Shown one piece after another: positions 54,963-64,000 of a stretch of DNA of 64,000 nt (position 1 is the stretch's first letter; every line of letters starts with the position of its first letter). The position numbers and the translations under genes are program-made. This DNA is from PALSA-894 sp963757565. GTDB lineage: Bacteria > Pseudomonadota > Alphaproteobacteria > Rhizobiales > Xanthobacteraceae. The notes under the pieces were generated by a model. The model was not told the origin of the DNA. It did no database searches and worked only from the letters and a program-made list of their open reading frames with translations. The DNA lies in NCBI GenBank assembly GCA_963757565.1, contig CAVWSB010000011.1, positions 2,480,001 through 2,544,000 on the forward strand, given 5' to 3'.

Positions 54963-55539
54963 TCAAATGCCGGTCACGAAGCGCGCCATGATGACGATGA
55001 TCGTCACCTGCATGACCCCTTGCGCGGCGATCACCAGGAAGAAGCTGCGCATCAGCCGGCCGATCCGCGCGACATCGGGCACGCGGCTTCTGCAGTTCCC
55101 AACACACCCGCAAATTGGTCGGCAGCAGATAGCCCATCCCCTGCACTGTCATCGCAGTGACGAGCACGAGCGCGGCGGCGACCCAGCCGTATTCCGGCCA
55201 TGGCAACTCGGTGAAGCCGCGCGCCTGCGCCAGATACCAGCCGCTGGTCGCGGTGATGGTCGCGAGCGTCGGCATCAGGAACAGCGTGCGCGGGATCAGC
55301 CGCAGCAGGATCGCGCGCCGCGCCGGCAAATCGACCTGGCGCAGGATCGGCCCGAGAATGAATCCCATGAACAGGTCGATGCCGGTCCACAGAAGTCCGG
55401 CGAACACATGCACCCAGTTGAGGAACCAGAGATTGCGGCTGACGATCGCGAACATCATCACGCCCAGCGCTGCCGCGACGTACCAAAGATAATGCAGCCG
55501 GATCAGGCTTGGCGGCTCGGCCGCGGTGATCGTGGTCAT
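54963..55539 (-). CDS. Polytopic membrane protein next to c-type cytochromes (one frameshift)
   Basis: About 190 residues with five membrane helices: LIRLHYLWYVAAALGVMMFA, NWVHVFAGLLWTGIDLFMGF, MPTLATITATSGWYLAQA, WVAAALVLVTAMTVQGMGYL and, after a frame change near 55085, IGRLMRSFFLVIAAQGVMQV to ARFVTGI. Two histidines in helices (RLHYLW, NWVHVF) could ligate heme, as in the membrane part of PuuD-like urate hydroxylases, a distant resemblance only. It starts five bases upstream of the RND permease stop. Confidence 0.65.
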
Positions 55540-55543
55540 CGAC

Positions 55544-58500
55544 CTACTCGGCCGGGTGCGGTGCCGGCGCCGCCTTGCGCCGCAGGCTCATGCCGGCGAT
55601 GCGGCGGCACACCACGTAGAACACCGGCGTGAAGATCAGCCCGAATGCCGTGACGCCGATCATGCCGGAGAACACCGCGGTGCCAAGCGCGCGGCGGAGC
55701 TCGGCGCCGGCGCCGATCGCGGTGACGAGCGGAAACACACCGAGAATGAAGGCGAGTGACGTCATGATGATCGGCCGCAGCCGGAGCCGTGCGGCTTCAA
55801 TCGCGGCGGCGAAGCGGTCGCGGCCCTGATCCTCGAGTTGCTTGGCGAACTCCACGATCAAGATCGCATTCTTCGCCGCCAGCGCGATCAGCACGATGAA
55901 GCCGACCTGCGTCAGGATGTTGTTGTCCTGCCCGCGGATGATGACGCCGAGAATGGCCGCGACCAGGCACATCGGCACGATGAGGATGACGGCAAGCGGC
56001 AGCGTCAGGCTCTCATACTGGGCGGCGAGCACCAGGAACACGAAGACGACGCCGAGCACGAAGGCGAACATCGCCGTGTCGCCCGCGCGGATCTGCTGGA
56101 ACGCGAGCGTGGTCCACTCATAGGCGAAGCCCGGCGGAAGCACCTGTGCGGCGAGCCCCTGCATGATCTCGATCGCCTGGCCCTGGCTGTAGCCGGGCGC
56201 CGCGTTGCCGTCGAGTTCGGCCGCCGGATAGATGTTGTAGCGCGGCACGCGATACGGCCCGGAAATGTCGCGCACGGTCGTGAACGAACCGAGCGGCACG
56301 GTCTCGCCTGCCGAATTGCGCACGCGCAGTTGCAGCACATCCTTCGGTTCGAGACGATATTTCGCGTCCGCCTGCGCCTGCACGCGGAAGGTTCGGCCGA
56401 ACAGGTTGAAGTCGTTGACGTAAGCCGAGCCGATGTAAATCTGCAGCGCGCTGAAGACGTCGGCGACGTTGATGCCGAGCAGCTGCGCCTTGGTGCGGTC
56501 GATGTCGAGATAGAGCTGCGGGGTCGACGTCTCGAACAGCGAGAACACCTGGCTCACGCCCGCCGTCTGCGCGGCGCGGCCCATCATCGCGCCGACCGCC
56601 TGCTGCAACGCCTGCAGCCCCGCGCCGCCGCGATCCTCCACCATCATGCGGAAGCCCCCCGCGTTGCCGATGCCGGACACCGGCGGCGGCAGCACGACGA
56701 TCAGGAACGCGTCCTGGACCGCGGAAAGCTTCTTCATCAACGCGCTCTGAATGGCGGTCGCGGATTTCGCCGGATCCTTGGCGCGCTCCTCGAACGGATC
56801 GAGCACGATGAACATCGCGCCCGCGTTCGGCGCATTGGTGAAGGTCGCGCCGGAGAAGCCGACCACGTTCACGGCGTGCGCAACGCCCGGCGTTGCCAGC
56901 ACCATCTCGGCGGCGCGCCGCATCACGTCGTCGGTGCGCTGCAGTGAAGCGCCCGGCGGCAATTGCGAGGCAAGGATCAGGATGCCGCGGTCGATCTGCG
57001 GGATGAACCCCTGCGGCGTGCGGCGGAATTCGGTGAGTCCGCCCGCCAGAATGGCGAGATAGATCACCACCATCATGACGGCGTGGCGCACCACCTTGCG
57101 GGCGACCCAGCCGTAGCCGTTCGCGAACTTCTCGAAGCTGCGATTGAACAGGCGGAAGAAGCCGTGGATCGGCACCTCCCACCAGCTATCCTTGTGCGCC
57201 GGATCGTGCCGTTTGAGCAGCAGCGCGCACATCGCGGGCGAGAGCGTCAGCGAGATCGACCAGCGAGATCACCGTGGCGCTCGCGATGGTGAGCGCGAAC
57301 TGGCGATAGAACTGACCCGAAATGCCGGTGATGAAGGTCGAAGGCACGAACACCGCGCAGAGCACCAGCGCGATCGAGATCAGCGCGGTGCCGACCTCGT
57401 CCATCGTGGTGCGCGCCGCGTCGCGCGGCGATTGCCCGGCCGCGATGTTGCGCTCGACGTTCTCGACCACGACGATGGCGTCATCGACCACGATGCCGAT
57501 CGCGAGCACGAGCCCGAACAGCGACAGATTATTCAGCGAAAAGCCGAACAGGCTCATCGTGAAGAATGTGCCGATCAGCGAGATCGGGATCGCCAGCAGC
57601 GGGATGACCGCCGCGCGCCAGGTCTGCAGGAACAGAATGATGACGAGCACGACGAGCAGCACCGCCTCGAAAATCGTCTCGACGACGGCGCGCACCGACT
57701 GCTGGATGAACTGGGTCGGATTGTAGAACAGCCCATATTCGATGCCGGACGGGAAGTCCTTGGAGATCTCCTGCATCGTCTTGACGATGTTGTCGCCGGT
57801 CGTCAGCGCGTTCGAGCCGGGCCGCTGGAACACCGCGAGCGCGACCGAGTCATTGCGGTCGAGATAGGAGTTGGACGAGTAGTCCTGCGCGATCAGTTCG
57901 ATGCGCGCGACATCGCGCAGCTTCACCACGGCGTTCGCGGTCTGCTTGACGACGATGTTGCCGAACTCGTCCGGATCGGAAAGCCGGCCAAGCGTGCGCA
58001 TGGCGGTCTGGAACGCGAGCTGGTTGGGAACCGGCGGCTGGTTCAGCACGCCGGACGCGACCTGGATGTTCTGCGCCGCGAGCGCCTGCGTCACGTCGGT
58101 CGCAGTCAGATTGAGCGATTGCAGCCGGTTCGGGTCGAGCCAGACCTGCATCGCGTAATCACGGCTGCCGAACACCGTGATCGAGCCGACACCGTCGACG
58201 CGCGTGAGCACATCCTTGATCTGGATGTTGGCGTAGTTGGAAATGTAGAGCGCGTCGCGCGACTTGTCGGGCGAATACAGGCTCACCACCATCAGGATGT
58301 CGGGCGAGCTCTTTGTAACCGTGACGCCGATCTGCTGCACCTGCACCGGCAGGCGCGGCTGCGCGATCGCGACGCGGTTCTGCACCTGCACCTGCGCGGT
58401 ATCGAGGTTGGTGCCGAGATCGAAGGTGACCGCGATCGAGAAGCGCCCGTCGGCGGTCGAATTGGAGGAGATGTAGAGCATCCCCTCCACGCCGTTGATC

Positions 58501-58709
58501 TGCTGCTCGATCGGCGCGACCACGGTTTCGGCGACGGTCTCGGCGCTTGCGCCGGGATACTGGCCGGACACGTTGATCGTCGGCGGCGCGATCTCGGGAT
58601 ACTGCGCGACCGGGAGGCGCGAGTAGGCGACGCCGCCCAGAATGATGATCACGATCGCGATCACCGAGGCGAAGATCGGCCGGTCGATGAAGAAATGCGA
58701 AATCCTCAT
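55544..58709 (-). CDS. RND multidrug efflux permease, HAE-1 type (one frameshift)
   Basis: A 1050-residue AcrB/MexB-like pump in two frames joined near 57255. Segments are ISHFFIDRPIFASVIAIVII, RLPVAQYPEIAPPTINVSGQ, NLSLFGLVLAIGIVVDDAIV (helix 4 Asp pair), TLSPAMCALLLKR-type helix 6 start just after the break, GFIPQIDRGILILASQLPPG, GFIVLIALAAKNAILIVEFA (helix 10 Lys) and IIMTSLAFILGVFPLVTAIG. At the junction (coding strand GGTCGATCTCGCTGACG) removal of one base, or of GATC, restores ISLTLSP. The adaptor gene is nine bases upstream in the operon; no outer-membrane factor is present here. Confidence 0.93.
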
Positions 58710-58718
58710 GGCGGCGGC

Positions 58719-59897
58719 TTAATTCTTCGCCTGCGGCGCCGGCGCGGCGGGCGGCGCGCCCTGCTCCTGCGGCGTCACCTTGATGTTCGGGCGGATACGC
58801 GCAAGGCCGTTGACCACGATACTGTCATCGGCCGAGAGGCCATCCTTGATCACGCGCAGGTTGTCCGACCAGTTGGCCGAGCGTGACGTATTTCGGCGTC
58901 ACCGTGTTGTCGGCGCCGACCACCATCACGTATTTGCGCACCTGCTCGCTGGCGATGGCCGCATCCGGCACCAGCAGCGCGTCATAGGGCAACGAACCCG
59001 GCACGCGCACGCGGGCGAACATGCCCGGCGTGAACAGGCCTTTCGGATTCGGGAATCTGCGCGCGGCCGCGGATCGTGCCGCTGGCGCGGTCGATCGACG
59101 TTGTCGACGAAATCGACCGTGCCCTCGTGCGCGAAATCCGGCTCGTCGATCAGACGAAGCGAGACCTTCACACCCTTGCCGCGGCTCGCGGCGTCCGCAG
59201 CCGCGCCGCGCGATGCGCTCGTAGCGCAGGTACGAGGCCTCATCGAAGGTGAACTCGAAGCGCATCGGGTCGATCGACACGATCGTGGCGAGCAGCGTGG
59301 TATTGCCGCCGGTGCCGCCGGTCACGAGGTTGCCGGGCGACACGCGCCGGTCGCCGATGCGGCCCGCGACCGGCGCCTTCAGTTCGGTGAACTGCAGATC
59401 GAGTTCGGCCTGCCGCACGGCCGCCTCCTGCGCGGCGACCGAAGCCTCGGCGACGCGCTTGGCCTGCGTGCGCTGGTCGAAGGTCTGCTCGGTGATGGTC
59501 TTGTCGCGCACAAGCTGCGAGCCGCGCGCCAGATCGGCTCTCGGCAAACGCCAGGTTGGCGCGCGCCTGCGCAAGCTGCGCGCGCGTCTGCGCTACCGTC
59601 GTCTCGAACGGGCGCTGGTCGATCGTGAACAGCGGATCGCCCTGCTTGACGATCTGTCCGTCCTGGAACTCGATTTTTTCCAGATACCCGGAGACGCGCG
59701 CCCGGACCTCGACCATGTCGACCGCGACGAAGCGTCCGACATACTCGTCGTAGTCGGTCACGGTCTGCCTGGTCGGCTTGGCAACAGTCACGGCGGCGGC
59801 GGCGGAGGCGCGGCCTGCTTTGGCGCACCTTCACCGCACCCTGCGAGTGCAAGCAGCAGACCAATAGGCAAGCGACTCGCGCCGGATATCTCGGCAT
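58719..59897 (-). CDS. RND periplasmic adaptor lipoprotein, MexA-like (several frame breaks)
   Basis: First gene of the second pump. One frame gives a lipoprotein signal (PIGLLLALAGCGEGAPKQAA) with lipobox LAGC, then a proline run and VTVAKPTRQTVTDYDEYVGR, VEVRARVSGYLEKIEFQDGQ, the coiled-coil hairpin (ETTVAQTRAQLAQARANLAF to AAQEAAVRQAELDLQFTELK), APVAGRIGDRRVSPGNLVTG, and the barrel parts to VMVVGADNTVTPKYVTLG. Breaks are near 59850, 59540, 59200, 59095, 59055 and 58880. Start ATG 59897 (MPRYPARVA). The C-terminal AAPAPQAKN tail is Ala/Pro-rich. Confidence 0.85.
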
Positions 59898-60059
59898 GAA
59901 TTGTACCACCCGCCCCTGATTTATGAGCCGCCCTGCCCGGCCGCCAGAGCGCCGGACAGTTGTCACGCGATCGTGGCCGGCAACGGAGCCGGCCTTTTGC
60001 GGCGTCGCCCCGCACCCCATATCTGGCAACGAATCGCAAGTCAAAACCCCCGGACAGCC

Positions 60060-61093
60060 ATGCTTGATTCGCGACCTCGGATTTCATCCTCGACGAACAC
60101 ACCGAGACGGCGGCCGCCGATCTGTCGCGCCGCCGTGCCGCCGGACGATACTGCCGCTGCTCGACGCCTATTCGCAGGCGATCACCGACGTGGTCGACCG
60201 CGTCGGTCCGGCGGTGGTGCGCATCGACGTCTGGCACGGCAGCAACGCCACACGCGCGGGCTCCGGCTCGGGCGTGATCGTCGCGCCGGACGGTCTTGTG
60301 CTGACCAACAGTCATGTGGTCGGCGGCGCCGCACGGGTCGAACTGATGACCACCGAAGGCCGCAGCCTGACCGCGCGCGTCGTCGGCGACGACCCGGATA
60401 CCGACTTGGCGCTGGTGCGGGTCGATGCCCCGGTCACCCTGCCGGCCGCCCGGCTCGGCGATTCGAAGCTGCTGCGACGCGGCCAGCTTGTCGGTCGCGA
60501 TCGGCAATCCGCTCGGCTTCGAATCGACCGTGACGGCTGGCGTCGTCTCGGCGCTCGGCCGCTCGCTGCGCGCCCGCATCCGGGCGGCTGATCGATGACG
60601 TCATCCAGACCGATGCGGCGCTCAACCCGGGCAATTCCGGCGGGCCACTGGTCTCCTCGCGTGGCGAAGTGATCGGCGTGAACACCGCCATCATCCAGGG
60701 CGCGCAGGGCATCTGTTTTGCGGTCGCCGCCAACACGGCGAACTTCGTGCTGGGCGAACTGGTGCGACACGGTCGGGTTCGGCGCGCCTATATCGGCATC
60801 TCGGCACAGCAGACCACCATTCCGCGGCGGATGCAGTTGTCCGACGGACTACGCAGGGTTCGGCCGCGACGATCACCGCGTCGGAGCCGGGCAGTCCGGC
60901 GAACCGCGCGGGTCTGCTAACCGGCGACATGATCGTGGCTCTCGGCGGTGAGCCGGTAACCGGCGCCGACGACCTCATCCGCCTGCTCACTGGCGAGCGC
61001 ATCGGCCACGCCGTGGAGATCGACGTGCTGCGGCTCGGCAAGCCGCGAAGCTTCACTCTGGTGCCGGAAGAACGGACGAAGAAGGCGGCGTGA
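60060..61093 (+). CDS. DegP/HtrA-like serine protease with PDZ domain (frame breaks)
   Basis: A trypsin-fold S1C protease of about 340 residues. The catalytic triad is readable: LVLTNSHVVGGAARV (His), DDPDTDLALVRVD (Asp) and ALNPGNSGGPLVSS (Ser). The C-terminal PDZ domain reads RAYIGISAQQTTIPRRMQ and, after a break, NRAGLLTGDMIVALGGEPVT, GADDLIRLLTGERIGHAVEI. Breaks are near 60140, 60490 (restored QLVVAIGNPLGFESTVTAGV), 60583 and 60850. No clear signal peptide is visible at the N-terminus, so it may be cytoplasmic. It overlaps the convergent murJ end by about 40 bases. Confidence 0.88.
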
Positions 61094-62639
61094 TCTCGGG
61101 CGGCATGCGCCAGAACGACGCAAGCCATGCCTTGCCGAACAGACCAAGAATCGCCGCGCCGTAAATCAACGCGCCGAGGAAGGCGAGCAGCGCCAAAGCG
61201 GTGACATTGTGCGCCGGCAGCCCCGCTGCGAGCGCGAGAACGGGCCATTGCGCGACCCACAGCACGACGTAGAGGGCAAGGCCCGCAAGGATCGAGCTTG
61301 AGCACGGCGCGCTTGAATGCGCCATCGAAGCTGATGAAACCGGCGCGCAGCCCGAACCACACGATCAGCGCGAAATTGATCCAGGCGCCGAATGGACGTG
61401 GCGAGCGCCAGCCCGACCTGCGCCAGCGTCGTGAAATAAAGGAACGCGATCTTGAACGCGATGTTGACGCCGGCGGCGGAGAGCGCGGCCTTCACCGGTG
61501 TCGCGCGTGTCGCCGCGCGCCAGAAATGTCGAGACGACGCTGCGCATCAGCACGAACGGAATGAGCCCGATCGGTATAGGCCGCAAGCGTCATGGCGGCG
61601 GCCTGCGCATCCTCGGCGGTGAATTTTCCGCGCATGAACAGCGCTCGCATGATCAGGTCCGGCACCACCAGGAAACGCCGCCACGCAGGGAATGGCGAGC
61701 AGCAGCGTGAACGCGATGGCGCGCTCCTGCGCGAGCCGCGCGCCCTCGTGATCGTTGGCGGCGATGCGCCGCGCCATTTCGGGCAGCAGCACGGTGCCAA
61801 CCGCAATGCCGATCACGCCGCCTGGCAGCTGGTAGAGCCGATCAGCGTAATAGAGCGCCGATAGCGCGCCCGCCGCGAGGAAGCTCGCGATGATCGTGTC
61901 GGCGAACAGCGCAAGCTGCACGCCGGCCGAGCCGACTGTCGCGGGACCGAGCGCTTTGAAGAAGCGCTTCACGTCCGCGTCGAGATGCGGCTCGCGCAGC
62001 GTCGTCATGCACATCGGCGCGCATCGCGGCTCCGCCGACTAACAGCACTTCGAACACGCCCGCGATCAGCACGCCCCACGCGGCCGCGTGGCCGGGAGTC
62101 GGGAAGAAGGCGGCGTGAGCAGCGTGGCAACCATTGTGAGGTTGAGCAGGATCGGCGCGGCGGCGGCGGTGGCAAACCGGCCGACCGAATTGAGGATGCC
62201 GGAATAGAGCGTCACCAGCGTCATCAGCAGCAGATACGGGAACGTGATGCGGGTGAGCGTCGACCGCGAGACCGAAGCGCGTCGGATCGTTGCGAAATCC
62301 CGGCGCGAGCAGCTCGATCACTGCCGGGGTGAACAGCAGCGCAAGGGCGAGCAGCACGATCTGGCTCGCGAGCAGCAGCGTGAAGATGCGGTCGCCGAAC
62401 AGTTTCGCGGCATCCGCCCCACCCTGCGTGCGGATGCGCGCATAGGCCGGCACGAAGGCAGCCGCGAACGCGCCTTCGGCGAAGATCGCGCGGAAATGGT
62501 TCGGCAGGCGGAACGCGACGAGGAACGCATCCGCGACGGGCCCGGCGCCAAGCACGGCCGCCATCACGATGTCGCGCAGGAAGCCGGTGACGCGCGAGAG
62601 CAGCGTCAGACCGCCGACGGTGAGGATGCGATTGATCAC
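61053..62639 (-). CDS. murJ: Lipid II flippase MurJ (many frame breaks)
   Basis: MurJ (MviN) flips lipid II for peptidoglycan synthesis and is essential. The N-terminus is diagnostic: TVGGLTLLSRVTGFLRDIVM, AAVLGAGPVADAFLVAFRLP, NHFRAIFAEGAFAAAFVPAY. Later parts are KRFFKALGPATVGSAGVQLA, LSALYYADRLYQLPGGVIGI, AVGTVLLPEMARRIA and the last helices (ALALLAFLGALIYGAAILGL). The product of some 525 residues is spread over all three minus-strand frames with breaks near 62270, 62110, 62020, 61690, 61575, 61500, 61395 and 61300. Since the gene is essential, errors are the likely cause. Confidence 0.9.
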
Positions 62640-62682
62640 GACTCAGTCCCGCGCAGACATGACGCGGGACACGATACCGCAG

Positions 62683-63846
62683 TTACTGCGCAAGCGCGCC
62701 GCGCACCGCCGCGACGATGCGGTCCTGGGTCGGCTCGTCGAGATAGGCGTGCATCGGCAGGCTGATGACCTCGCCGGCGAGCTTGTCGGTCACCGCGAGG
62801 CCGCCATCGGCAACCGGATAGTCCCGATAGGCGCCCTGCCGATGCGCGGGCGTCGGGATAGTATTGCGCGGTCGGGACGCCTTGCGCGCGCGAGCGCCTC
62901 CGCGAGCGCATCGCGCCGCCCGCCGGCGACCCGGATCGGTGTACTGCGCCCAGACGCAGCCGATGCTCGTTCGAGACATGCGGCACGCGTACGACGTCGG
63001 CGAGCTTCGCGTTGTAGCGCTCGCGCGATGCGCTCCCGCGCCGCGATCTCCTCGGGGAAGATCTTCAGCTTCTCGATCAGCACCGCGGCCTGGATCGTGT
63101 CGAGCCGGCCGGTCATGCCGACGCGGACGTTGTCGTAGCGGTCGGTGCCCTGCCCGTGATTGCGCAGGCTGCGGATCATGATCGGCGAGTGCGTCATCAT
63201 CGGTGAAGATCGCGCCGCCGTCGCCGTAGCAGCCGAGCGGCTTTGCCGGAAAGAAGCTGGTCGTGGTGACGGGCGCGAGCGTTCCGATCTTGCGGCCCTT
63301 GAGGTCGGCGCCGAATGCCTGCGCGGCATCGTCGATGACATAGAGGCCGTGTTGCTCGGCGACCGGCGTTGATCGCCGTCATAGTCGGCCGGCAAGCCGA
63401 ACAGGTCGACCGTCATCAGCGCCTTCGGCTTGAGCCCGGCCTTCCTGGCGGCCGCGACCGCGCGCTCGATCGCCGGCCGGATCGATGTTGAACGTCGTCT
63501 CGTCCACCTCGCAGAACACCGGCGTCGCGCCGGTCAGCGCGACCGCCTCCGGCGAGGCCGCGTAGGTGAAGGACGGGCAGATCACCGCGTCGCCGCGCCC
63601 GATGCCCTTGGCCATCATCACCAGCACCAGCGCGTCGGTGCCGCTCGCGACGCCGAGCGCATGGCGCGCGCCGCAGAACGCCGCGAGATCCTTCTCGAGC
63701 GCGACGACCTCGGGCCCGTTGATGAACTGGCAATGGTCCATCACGCGCCTCACCGCGTCGTCGATGCGCGTCCCGAGACGGCGGCGCTGCGCCGCCACGT
63801 CGATGAACGGGATCGGCGCGTGATCGATGCGGGCGTGCTGGTTCAT
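62683..63846 (-). CDS. DegT/DnrJ/EryC1/StrS sugar aminotransferase (frame breaks)
   Basis: A PLP enzyme of about 385 residues for amino-sugar synthesis. Segments are IPFIDVAAQRRRLGTRIDDA, FCGARHALGVASGTDALVLV, GDAVICPSFTYAASPEAVAL, TPVFCEVDETTFNIDP, LMTVDLFGLPADYD, the internal Lys region in the frame reading FFPAKPLGCYGDG, then NHGQGTDRYDNVRVGMTGRL, LDTIQAAVLIEKLKIFPEEI and the end LAGEVISLPMHAYLDEPTQD. Breaks are near 63480, 63370, 63200, 63030, 62955 and 62870. It follows an oxidoreductase gene on the same strand, as in surface-polysaccharide operons. Confidence 0.88.
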
Positions 63847-63873
63847 CCGGATATCCGAGATCAGGAGCGGGTA

Positions 63874-64000
63874 TCAGCCGACGACGCGGCGGCGGCCGCG
63901 CGCGGCGCCGCCGCCATCGCCGCCCTGCAGGCAGCGCATCGCGACCTCGAGGCTGGCGACGCCCTCGGCGCCGGTGACCGCGCGGCGGCTCGCCGTCGCG
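63874..64000 (-). CDS. 3' end of a probable Gfo/Idh/MocA-type oxidoreductase
   Basis: Only the last 40 or so codons are inside the window. The translation includes VTGAEGVASLEVAMRCLQGG and ends GGAARGRRRVVG-stop. The pattern 'G-x-E-G-x-x-S-L-E-V-A' is the usual C-terminal helix of Gfo/Idh/MocA dehydrogenases, which fits its place before a sugar aminotransferase. The Arg/Gly-rich end is unusual. The first few codons at the border seem to be in another frame. Confidence 0.45.
   Translation of the reverse strand, partial: ATASRRAVTGAEGVASLEVAMRCLQGGDGGGAARGRRRVVG

Noticed and set aside
57144..58886. A 580-codon plus-strand open frame rich in Asp/Arg/His
   Set aside because: Mirror of the RND permease; its low-complexity charged sequence reflects reverse-complemented membrane codons.

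Overview
The window is high-GC DNA from an alphaproteobacterium, most likely of the order Hyphomicrobiales (Bradyrhizobium / Rhodopseudomonas / Xanthobacteraceae neighbourhood). Grounds for this are the type of nadABC, ppdK and thiMED genes, a GTA-type terminase pair, the small alphaproteobacterial hypotheticals (DUF3096, DUF1304, DUF2283 pair) and the palindromic intergenic repeats of the 'GGCCGGG-CCCGGCC' kind. I found no tRNA, rRNA, CRISPR array, intact IS element or replication origin.

Layout. 1-6.5 kb: a cut-off GAF-domain gene, a LysR regulator, a PaaI-type thioesterase, a secreted protein, an AcuI-like reductase and two tandem paralogous MFS carriers. 6.6-10.3 kb: the nadA-nadB-nadC operon behind two copies of a palindromic operator. 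10.3-16 kb: a SleB-type wall hydrolase, the MeaB GTPase and pyruvate phosphate dikinase, all on the minus strand and all broken by frameshifts. 16-20 kb: a three-subunit membrane gluconate-type dehydrogenase (gamma, GMC flavoprotein, triheme cytochrome) with a DUF3096 peptide. 20-25 kb: an EVE protein and thioesterase pair, a ferredoxin-NADP reductase, a LuxR solo, a GNAT protein and small membrane or secreted proteins. 25-29.5 kb: an RND pump and its adaptor. 29.5-35 kb: an SGNH hydrolase, a MarR/GST divergent pair with three palindromic operators, a CoxE-like VWA protein and small proteins. 35-39.3 kb: a cytochrome P450 four bases upstream of a very large membrane-anchored DyP-type peroxidase. 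39-43.7 kb: metabolic singletons and an orphan GTA-type terminase pair. 43.8-46.5 kb: a cluster of small, partly decayed toxin-antitoxin-like genes. 46.5-50 kb: a TPP riboswitch, thiM-thiE-thiD and a TRAP binding protein. 50-55.5 kb: an unknown protein, a RAM-domain protein, an MBL hydrolase, a DMT carrier, c-type cytochromes and a membrane protein. 55.5-60 kb: a second (HAE-1) RND pump and lipoprotein adaptor. 60-64 kb: a DegP/HtrA-like protease, MurJ, a sugar aminotransferase and the end of a probable Gfo/Idh oxidoreductase.

Many conserved genes are interrupted by single-base indels (nadA, nadB, ppdK, meaB, sleB, both RND systems, murJ, the aminotransferase). These breaks cluster in some stretches, and long stretches between them are free of breaks (about 16.1-25.6 kb apart from one thioesterase shift, 29.5-33.4, 34-44 and 46.5-55 kb). 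Because essential housekeeping genes are hit, I read most of them as sequence errors, and I give the full gene extents with approximate break points.

The parts I consider most worth follow-up are the P450-DyP pair, the TRAP binding protein placed under a TPP riboswitch, the orphan terminase gene carrying palindromic repeats in its reading frame, and the toxin-antitoxin patch bordered by a duplicated 3' end of the TRAP gene.
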